From the NCBI GenBank assembly GCA_030690515.1, contig JAUYGP010000453.1, positions 1 through 5,518 on the forward strand: 5,518 bases of DNA, given 5' to 3'. This DNA is from Giesbergeria sp. GTDB taxonomy: Bacteria > Pseudomonadota > Gammaproteobacteria > Burkholderiales > Burkholderiaceae_C. The number at the start of each line of letters is the position of its first letter. Position 1 is the first letter of the stretch. Both the position numbers and the translations under genes were made by a program. Under the pieces are notes generated by a model. That model had not been told where the DNA came from. It worked only from the letters and a program-made list of their open reading frames with translations, and ran no database searches. Shown one piece after another: positions 1 through 4,398 of the stretch.

Positions 1-10
1 CAGATGAAGG

Positions 11-42
11 CGCCCGCCGCCCCAGCGCACGGGCGGCGGGCG
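11..42. terminator. Perfect 12-bp GC-rich stem-loop, possible terminator
   Basis: Positions 11-22 (CGCCCGCCGCCC) and 31-42 (GGGCGGCGGGCG) are exact reverse complements around an 8-base loop. The stem is entirely G/C and would be very stable in RNA of either strand. It lies about 150 bp beyond the purN stop codon. Neither side is followed by a run of T, so it is not a textbook intrinsic terminator. It could end transcription of purN, end a gene lying left of the window, or protect an mRNA 3' end. The structure is certain; the role is inferred. Confidence 0.45.
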
Positions 43-110
43 GACTGCAGGGGTTCTGGCCGCGTGGTGCGAATTTCGCCCGTCAGTGGACGAGCCGCGC
101 GTGTCGGGGC

Positions 111-180
111 CATTTTTCAGTCAAAACGCTATCAAAGGCAATGGCAGCAAGCGCTTGCAGCTATCTTTTTCATAAAAACA
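111..180. repeat. AT-richer palindromic intergenic repeat downstream of purN
   Basis: This stretch is clearly less GC-rich than its surroundings and centres on the perfect 12-bp palindrome GCAAGCGCTTGC at 147-158, followed by CAGCTATC (158-165) and a T run. It starts about 10 bases beyond the purN stop codon on the minus strand. Bases 122-165 align without gaps to 3281-3324 inside the second acyl-CoA dehydrogenase gene at 26 of 44 positions, with the shared end CAGCTATC-N5-CATA. It resembles dispersed short palindromic repeats that I recall from Comamonadaceae genomes, but I cannot confirm this without a search. It may also act in ending or stabilising the purN transcript. Confidence 0.4.
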
Positions 181-190
181 CGTTCATTTC

Positions 191-772
191 CTACTGCATC
201 TGCAGCAGCGCACGCACGGCACGCGGGTAAATCACATGCTCCTGCGTCAGCACCCGCGCCGCCAGGGTGTCGGCCGTATCGCCGGGCAACACCGGCACCA
301 CGGCCTGGTCCACGATGGGGCCCAAGTCCAGTTCTGCCGTGACCTGGTGCACGGTACAACCGGCAAACTTGCAGCCCGCGTCAATGGCGCGCTGGTGGGT
401 GTGCAGACCGGTGAAGGCTGGCAAGAGCGATGGGTGGATATTGACCAAGCGACCCGCGTAGTGCGCCACAAAGCCAGGCGAGAGAATGCGCATGAAACCG
501 GCCAGCACCACCAATGCGGGCTCGTAGCGGTCGATCGCCGCGGCCAGGGCGGCATCAAAGGCCTCGCGGTTCTCAAACGGCTTGTGGTCCAACACCTCGG
601 TGGCAATGCCCTGTGCGCGGGCCAGTACCAGCCCTTGGGCATCGGCCTTGTTGCTCAGCACCGCCGCTACGCGAGCCCCGTGGCGCTGCGCCCAATTTTC
701 TTGCTGCGCAGTTTTCACGATGGCAGCCATATTGGAACCGCCGCCGGAGATCAAAATCACGATGTTCTTCAT
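191..772 (-). CDS. purN: Phosphoribosylglycinamide formyltransferase (GAR transformylase)
   Basis: This cytosolic enzyme transfers a formyl group from 10-formyltetrahydrofolate to glycinamide ribonucleotide, the third step of de novo purine synthesis. The 193-residue protein opens with a Rossmann-like strand (MKNIVILISG) and the phosphate-binding GGSNM at 11-15. The family signature V-N-I-H-P-S-L-L-P lies at 110-118, giving the catalytic Asn111 and His113. The third catalytic residue, Asp149, is in ELDLGPI, matching Asp144 of the E. coli enzyme. The length is slightly below the 212 residues of E. coli PurN, and all key residues are present, so it should be active. The start at 772 gives the usual N-terminus. 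The best purine-rich stretch (GGAG on the minus strand) lies about 13 bases upstream, rather far. It is divergent from yceH with only 20 bp between starts, so its promoter probably lies inside yceH. Confidence 0.97.
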   Translation of the reverse strand: MKNIVILISGGGSNMAAIVKTAQQENWAQRHGARVAAVLSNKADAQGLVLARAQGIATEVLDHKPFENREAFDAALAAAIDRYEPALVVLAGFMRILSPGFVAHYAGRLVNIHPSLLPAFTGLHTHQRAIDAGCKFAGCTVHQVTAELDLGPIVDQAVVPVLPGDTADTLAARVLTQEHVIYPRAVRALLQMQ

Positions 773-792
773 TTGCCGTCATTATCTCCACC
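773..792. promoter_or_regulatory. 20-bp divergent start region between purN and yceH
   Basis: Only 20 bases separate the two start codons. On the minus strand a GGTGGAG stretch could serve purN at long spacing. On the plus strand no Shine-Dalgarno-like sequence precedes the yceH start. There is no room for a promoter, so the promoter of each gene must lie within the coding sequence of the other. I see no clear -10/-35 pair. Confidence 0.4.
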
Positions 793-1464
793 ATGCCCTT
801 TGACCCCACCTCCCGCCCCCTGACCGCCATCGAAGCCCGCGTGCTGGCCACCCTGATGGAAAAAGCCCGCACCGTACCCGACAGCTACCCGCTCTCGCTG
901 AACGCGGTGGCCACTGGCTGCAACCAGAAAACCACCCGCGACCCCGTGATGAATCTGGGCGACGCTCAGGTGCAGGAGGCCCTCGATGCGCTCAAGCTGC
1001 TGTCGCTGGTGTTTGAAACCAGCGGAAGCCGCACCACGCGCTACGAACACAACTTCCAGCGCGGCGTGGGCGTGCCCGAGCAATCGGCCGTTCTGCTGGG
1101 CCTGCTGATGCTGCGCGGCCCGCAGACGGCAGGCGAGTTGCGCATCAACGCTGAACGCTGGTATCGCTTTGCCGACATTTCGTCGGTCGAGGCCTTCCTC
1201 GATGAACTACAGGAACGCAGTGCAGAGAAAGGCGGGGCGCTCGTCGTGCTGCTGCCCCGCGCACCAGGCGCCCGCGAGCCGCGCTGGGCGCACCTGCTGT
1301 GCGGCCCCGTGGACGCCAGCAGCTTTGGCAGCGGCACCGAAGGCAACTCCCCCGGCCTGCAGGCGCGCGTGGACACGCTGGAGGCCGACGTGGCCGTCTT
1401 GCGCGCCACCGTGCAGCGCCTGTGCACCGAGCTGGGCTTACCGCCCGAAGCAGCTGCGGAATAA
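793..1464 (+). CDS. yceH: YceH family protein (DUF480), double winged-helix
   Basis: The protein has 223 residues, close to the 215 of E. coli YceH, and belongs to the DUF480 (YceH) family. Structures of the family show two winged-helix domains, but the biochemical role is not established; no substrate or DNA target can be read here. Family motifs are clear: EARVLATLMEKA at 14-25, a SYPLSLNAV block and GCNQKTTRDPVMNL at 31-55, MLRGPQTAGELR at 106-117 opening the second domain, and LLPRAPG...EPRWAHLLCGP at 153-172. The tail from about 189 to 215 has the heptad spacing of a short coiled coil, as is common in this family. There is no signal peptide or membrane segment. ATG at 793 is chosen because it starts the conserved N-terminus; the frame stays open upstream only as the antisense of purN. 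No good ribosome binding site precedes it, so translation may be weak or depend on another mechanism. Confidence 0.93.
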   Translation: MPFDPTSRPLTAIEARVLATLMEKARTVPDSYPLSLNAVATGCNQKTTRDPVMNLGDAQVQEALDALKLLSLVFETSGSRTTRYEHNFQRGVGVPEQSAVLLGLLMLRGPQTAGELRINAERWYRFADISSVEAFLDELQERSAEKGGALVVLLPRAPGAREPRWAHLLCGPVDASSFGSGTEGNSPGLQARVDTLEADVAVLRATVQRLCTELGLPPEAAAE

Positions 1465-1466
1465 GA

Positions 1467-1490
1467 GAGGCATCTCTGCGCAGATGTCTC
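1467..1490 (+). terminator. Inverted repeat just after yceH, possible terminator or operator
   Basis: GAGGCATCT (1467-1475) pairs with AGATGTCTC (1482-1490) across a 6-base loop: nine pairs with one G-U. It begins two bases after the yceH stop codon. Only TTT follows soon after (1493-1495), so an intrinsic terminator would be weak. The near-symmetry at the DNA level and the position 65-90 bp upstream of the dehydrogenase start also fit a repressor operator. The pairing is seen; the role is open. Confidence 0.35.
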
Positions 1491-1540
1491 CATTTGGACA
1501 GATCAAAAACGAACGACCGTGCTACAAATACAACCTCACT

Positions 1541-1545
1541 AGGAG
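1541..1545 (+). promoter_or_regulatory. Ribosome binding site of the first acyl-CoA dehydrogenase
   Basis: AGGAG lies nine bases before the ATG at 1555, which fixes that start. No convincing sigma-70 promoter is seen in the 90-bp gap: the TTGGAC at 1494-1499 and TACAAA at 1523-1528 are 23 bp apart, too far to pair. Confidence 0.75.
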
Positions 1546-1554
1546 ACGCACCGC

Positions 1555-2736
1555 ATGGATCTCGCATTCACCCCTGAAGAACAAGCCTTCCGCGAAGAAG
1601 TTCGCGCCTGGGTTGGCAGCCATCTGCCCCCGGAAATTGCCCACAAGGTGCACAACGCCCTGCGCCTGACGCGGGACGACATGCAGAACTGGGCAAAAAT
1701 TCTCGGCAAAAAGGGCTGGCTGGCCTTTGGCTGGCCCAAGGAATTTGGCGGCCCCGGCTGGACGGCCGTGCAAAAGCACCTGTTTGAAGAAGAGTGCGCT
1801 CTGGCGGGCGCGCCGCGCATCGTCCCGTTTGGCCCCGTGATGGTGGCCCCCGTCATCATGGCCTTTGGCAACGCCGAGCAGCAAAAGCGCTTCCTGCCCG
1901 GCATCGCCAGCGGCGAAGTGTGGTGGAGCCAGGGCTACAGCGAACCGGGCTCCGGCTCGGACCTGGCCAGCGTCAAAACCCGCGCCGAGCGCGTGGGCGA
2001 CAAATACATCGTCAACGGCCAGAAGACCTGGACCACTTTGGGCCAGTACGGCGACTGGATGTTCAACCTGGTGCGCACCAGCACCGAGGGCAAGCCCCAG
2101 ACCGGCATTAGCTTTTTGTTGCTCGACATGAAATCGCCTGGCGTCACGGTGCGCCCCATCAAGCTGCTCGACGGCGAATGCGAAGTCAACGAAGTGTTCT
2201 TCGACAACGTCGAAGTGCCGGCCGAGAACCTCATCGGCGAAGAAAACAAGGGCTGGACCTACGCCAAGCACCTGCTCTCCCACGAGCGCACCAATATTGC
2301 GGACGTGAACCGCAGCAAGCGGGAACTCGAGCGCCTCAAGCGCATTGCCAAGCGCGAAGGCGTGTGGGACGACCAGCGCCTGCGTGACCAGATCGCCCTG
2401 CTCGAAGTCGATATCGTGGCGCTGGAAATGCTGGTGTTGCGGGTGTTGTCTGCTGAAAAGTCCGGCAAGAACTCGCTCGACATCGCGGGCCTGCTCAAGA
2501 TCAAGGGCAGCGAAATCCAGCAGCGCTACAGCGAGCTGATGATGCTGGCCGCCGGGCCCTTTGCCCTGCCCTTCATCGAGGAAGCCATGGAGGCTGGCTG
2601 GCAGGGCAACTTTCCCGGCGGCGAAGCCGCCAACGCCCCGCTGGCATCCACGTACTTCAACCTGCGCAAGACCACCATTTATGGTGGCAGCAATGAAGTG
2701 CAGCGCAACATCGTGGCGCAGACGGTCCTCGGCTAA
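1555..2736 (+). CDS. Acyl-CoA dehydrogenase, PimC-like large subunit
   Basis: This 393-residue flavoprotein has the acyl-CoA dehydrogenase fold: an N-terminal helical domain (about 1-120), a middle beta domain containing GYSEPGSGSD (127-136) and KTWTT (157-161), and a C-terminal helical domain ending in TIYGGSNEVQRNIVA (374-388). It would oxidise an acyl-CoA to the trans-2-enoyl-CoA, passing electrons to electron-transfer flavoprotein. Overall it resembles the large subunit annotated as pimeloyl-CoA dehydrogenase (PimC of Rhodopseudomonas palustris), but the substrate is not shown here. At the position where medium-chain enzymes carry catalytic Glu (Y-E-G) it has Gly. Instead Glu244 in HERTNIA matches the catalytic Glu-Arg of isovaleryl- and long-chain enzymes. 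The usual R-x-x-F-G flavin motif is missing after it, replaced by a charged stretch (255-280). The start has a good ribosome binding site. The second dehydrogenase follows 135 bp downstream and is probably co-transcribed as its partner. Confidence 0.93.
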   Translation: MDLAFTPEEQAFREEVRAWVGSHLPPEIAHKVHNALRLTRDDMQNWAKILGKKGWLAFGWPKEFGGPGWTAVQKHLFEEECALAGAPRIVPFGPVMVAPVIMAFGNAEQQKRFLPGIASGEVWWSQGYSEPGSGSDLASVKTRAERVGDKYIVNGQKTWTTLGQYGDWMFNLVRTSTEGKPQTGISFLLLDMKSPGVTVRPIKLLDGECEVNEVFFDNVEVPAENLIGEENKGWTYAKHLLSHERTNIADVNRSKRELERLKRIAKREGVWDDQRLRDQIALLEVDIVALEMLVLRVLSAEKSGKNSLDIAGLLKIKGSEIQQRYSELMMLAAGPFALPFIEEAMEAGWQGNFPGGEAANAPLASTYFNLRKTTIYGGSNEVQRNIVAQTVLG

Positions 2737-2742
2737 AGCCTC

Positions 2743-2842
2743 GGGCAGTCCGCGCGGTGCACGTCAGGACTGCTCCCCCGTGCCCCCTCCGGGAGGGGGT
2801 TCCAGCAAGAGCTTCGCTGAATGTGAACGGCGCCCAGGCGCC
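2743..2842 (+). promoter_or_regulatory. Three stem-loops between the two dehydrogenase genes
   Basis: The 135-bp gap holds three inverted repeats in a row. The first pairs 2743-2751 with 2767-2775 (nine pairs, one G-U, 15-base loop). The second pairs CCCCCT (2783-2788) with AGGGGG (2794-2799). The third is GGCGC (2829-2833) with GCGCC (2838-2842) around a 4-base loop. None is followed by a T run, so full termination is unlikely. They may set mRNA stability or a partial drop in expression between the two subunit genes. Similar GC-rich spacer sequences are, to my recollection, frequent between genes in Comamonadaceae, so part of this may simply be a dispersed repeat. Confidence 0.4.
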
Positions 2843-2858
2843 ACAGCAAGTCAGCATC

Positions 2859-2863
2859 AGGAG
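2859..2863 (+). promoter_or_regulatory. Ribosome binding site of the second acyl-CoA dehydrogenase
   Basis: AGGAG lies eight bases before the ATG at 2872 and confirms that start. The gene is therefore translated independently of the first dehydrogenase, whose stop is 135 bp upstream. Confidence 0.78.
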
Positions 2864-2871
2864 TAAAGAAC

Positions 2872-3987
2872 ATGGACTTTGATTTTTCTGACGACCAGCA
2901 ATCCCTGCGCGACGCCGTGCGCCGCTGGGTCGACAAGGGCTACACCTTTGAGCGCCGCCGCAGCATCGTCGCCGCTGGCGGCTTTGAGCGTGCGGCGTAC
3001 GGCGAACTGGCCGAACTGGGCTTGACCGCGCTGACCGTGCCCGAAGCGCACGACGGCCTGGGCCAGGGCGCCATCGACGCCATGGTGGTGATGGAAGAAC
3101 TCGGCCGCGGCATGGTGCTCGAGCCCCTCGCGCACGCCTTCATCGCAAGCAGCGTGCTTTCGCATGGCGCACCGGCCGATGTGCAGGCCGCCTGGCTGCC
3201 GCGCATTGCCAGCGGGCAAGCGCTGGTGGTGCTGGCGCAGCAAGAGCGCAAGGCCCGCTACGCACTCGGAAAATGTGAGGCAAAATCGGCTCCAGCGCAA
3301 TCAGGATATGCGGTAACAGCTATCAAAAGCATAGTTCCTGCAGGTGACCAGGCTGACGCCTTTCTGGTGCCTGCACAACTGGACGGCCACATCGCCCTCT
3401 TCCTGGTCGAGCGTTCGGCCAGCGGCGTGAGCACGCAAGGCTACGTCACGCAGGACGGCAGCCGCGCCGCCGAAGTGCAGTTCACCAACACACCTGCCAC
3501 CCTCGTCACCAAAGACGGCCTGGCCGCGCTGGAACTGGCCGTGGACACCGGCATTGCCGCCCTGTGCGCCGAAGCCGTGGGCGTGATGGACAAGGCCGTG
3601 GCCCTGACCGTGGACTACATGAACCAGCGCAAGCAGTTCGGCGTCACCATCGCCAGCTTCCAGGCGCTGCGACACCGCGTCGCCGACATGAAGATGCAGC
3701 TGGAACTGGCCCGCTCCATGAGCTACTACGCCAGCCTCAAACTCGCCGCTCCCGCCGCCGAACGGCGCACCGCCATGGCACGCACCAAGGTGCAGCTGGG
3801 CCAATCCATGCGCTACGTGGGCCAGCAGATGGTGCAACTGCACGGCGGCATTGGCGTGACCGACGAGTACATCGGCAGCCACTACTTCAAGAAGCTCACG
3901 CAGATGGAAATGACGTTTGGCGATACCTTGCACCACCTGGGTGAAGTGTCCAGCCGCATGCAGGAGACGGCGGGGGTGTTTGCCTGA
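2872..3987 (+). CDS. Acyl-CoA dehydrogenase, PimD-like small subunit
   Basis: This 371-residue protein is a second acyl-CoA dehydrogenase family member. The N-terminal helical domain covers about 1-115. The middle domain (about 120-210) is divergent and lacks the usual S-E-P-x-x-G-S-D loop of its partner. The C-terminal domain is well kept: QRKQFG at 252-257 (the R-x-x-F-G flavin contact) and QLHGGIGVTDE at 322-332. No candidate catalytic Glu is present: the medium-chain position is Gly (H-G-G) and the long-chain position, counted back from F256, is Gly227. Alone it is probably inactive; with the upstream protein it could complete the flavin site of a heteromeric dehydrogenase, as known for paired FadE (ChsE-type) enzymes. 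The name PimD-like follows the small-subunit annotation, but the substrate is not determined. Codons 131-158 have unusually few G/C third positions, although the reading frame and family alignment seem intact. Confidence 0.9.
   Translation: MDFDFSDDQQSLRDAVRRWVDKGYTFERRRSIVAAGGFERAAYGELAELGLTALTVPEAHDGLGQGAIDAMVVMEELGRGMVLEPLAHAFIASSVLSHGAPADVQAAWLPRIASGQALVVLAQQERKARYALGKCEAKSAPAQSGYAVTAIKSIVPAGDQADAFLVPAQLDGHIALFLVERSASGVSTQGYVTQDGSRAAEVQFTNTPATLVTKDGLAALELAVDTGIAALCAEAVGVMDKAVALTVDYMNQRKQFGVTIASFQALRHRVADMKMQLELARSMSYYASLKLAAPAAERRTAMARTKVQLGQSMRYVGQQMVQLHGGIGVTDEYIGSHYFKKLTQMEMTFGDTLHHLGEVSSRMQETAGVFA
3281..3328. repeat. Repeat-like segment inside the second dehydrogenase gene
   Basis: This segment matches the palindromic repeat beside purN at 26 of 44 ungapped positions (3281-3324 against 122-165), starting with CAAAA and ending with CAGCTATC, and CATA follows five bases later in both. 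It encodes residues 137-152 of the dehydrogenase in frame. The similarity is modest and could partly be chance, but it coincides with an abrupt change in codon use. Confidence 0.3.
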
Positions 3988-4015
3988 ACGGCTGGGGCCC
4001 TGCCCGTACCGATCC

Positions 4016-4046
4016 CAAGGCCTGCAGTACTCTTGCCCAGGCCTTG
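4016..4046 (+). terminator. Stem-loop after the dehydrogenase operon, possible terminator
   Basis: CAAGGCCTG (4016-4024) pairs perfectly with CAGGCCTTG (4038-4046) around a 13-base loop, 28 bases after the stop codon. The downstream sequence is CCTGTTTC, so only a short T stretch follows. It could be the first part of a tandem terminator for the dehydrogenase transcript. Confidence 0.4.
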
Positions 4047-4077
4047 CCTGTTTCAAGTCCGCAGGAATTTCACACCC

Positions 4078-4102
4078 TGCGGGGGCAAACACTGCCCCTG
4101 CA
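4078..4102 (+). terminator. Strong 10-bp stem-loop, possible second terminator
   Basis: TGCGGGGGCA (4078-4087) pairs with TGCCCCTGCA (4093-4102) around the loop AACAC, with one G-U pair. It is the most stable structure downstream of the dehydrogenase genes. No T run follows, so it may act as a Rho-independent terminator only weakly, or as a block to 3' exonuclease. Confidence 0.45.
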
Positions 4103-4257
4103 CCGGCCGTTCAGAATTGGCGTTTGGCGGCACTGAGAAGGGTCGTCACTTCCATCGAAATATCAGAGAAGTGCGATACTGAGCCAATAAACCGTTCTGC
4201 TTCGCCATATTGGCCCTAGTTGATCTTGCGTGCCACAGAACCAGCAGACTGGCCAAA

Positions 4258-4294
4258 GGGCCCTTCGTCATTCCGTGTGGAATTTGACTGAGAG
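4258..4294 (+). repeat. Candidate left terminal inverted repeat of the ISL3 element
   Basis: GGGCCCTTCGTCATTCC begins this 37-base stretch, which contains the 5-bp inverted repeat ATTCC/GGAAT around GTGT. A 10-bp palindrome, AAGGGCCCTT (4256-4265), straddles the proposed end. The matching right repeat is not in the window, so the call rests on general ISL3 end features and position 141 bp before the transposase start. Confidence 0.4.
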
Positions 4295-4322
4295 AATCCA
4301 TCGTAGTGGAGCCCGGTGGGGC

Positions 4323-4356
4323 TTGTGGGCAACTCGGTACTCCGAGTTGTCCACAA
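4323..4356 (+). promoter_or_regulatory. 15-bp leader hairpin upstream of the ISL3 transposase
   Basis: TTGTGGGCAACTCGG (4323-4337) pairs with CCGAGTTGTCCACAA (4342-4356) around the 4-base loop TACT, with 14 standard pairs and one G-U. It lies between the left end and the transposase start, 42 bases before the ATG and 28 before the ribosome binding site. A structure like this can stop or shield against read-through from outside promoters, a known way for insertion sequences to limit transposase expression. That role is inferred here. Confidence 0.55.
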
Positions 4357-4384
4357 ATCCACGGGGCCGTGTTCTTTGCAGCTG

Positions 4385-4390
4385 AGGAGG
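4385..4390 (+). promoter_or_regulatory. Ribosome binding site of the ISL3 transposase
   Basis: AGGAGG, a perfect Shine-Dalgarno core, lies eight bases before the ATG at 4399. It favours this start over the ATG at 4306, which lies before the leader hairpin and would add 31 residues unlike the family. Confidence 0.8.
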
Positions 4391-4398
4391 ATTGCAAG

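Larger units (their letters stand above)
3988..4257. other. Gene-free stretch between the dehydrogenase and the IS element
   Basis: The 270 bases between the dehydrogenase stop and the presumed IS left end contain no convincing gene. The first 115 bases hold two stem-loops (listed separately). From about 4110 to 4257 the sequence becomes AT-richer and has no recognisable reading frame. TTGGCC (4210-4215) and GGCCAA (4251-4256) form a short inverted pair. This part may be remnant DNA of an older insertion or ordinary flank; I do not recognise it. Confidence 0.4.

Noticed and set aside
4..342. A 112-codon plus-strand frame at the left end
   Set aside because: Overlaps the purN 3' end in antisense, is low in complexity (Ala, Pro, Arg) and crosses a hairpin and a repeat; no ribosome binding site.
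514..792. Upstream extension of yceH to an earlier ATG
   Set aside because: The extra residues are antisense to purN and unlike YceH; ATG 793 begins the conserved N-terminus.
1494..1528. TTGGAC/TACAAA as a promoter for the dehydrogenase genes
   Set aside because: The spacer is 23 bp, well outside the usual range.
1522..2283. A 253-codon minus-strand frame inside the first dehydrogenase
   Set aside because: Typical antisense shadow in GC-rich coding DNA; rich in His, Ala and Gly and without recognisable motifs.
3301..4092. A 263-codon minus-strand frame inside the second dehydrogenase
   Set aside because: Antisense shadow with the same His/Gly/Val-rich composition and no start signal.
4284..4312. 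TTGACT at 4284-4289 as the -35 of a transposase promoter
   Set aside because: The hexamer is good, but no acceptable -10 lies 16-18 bp downstream (TGGAGC at that place).
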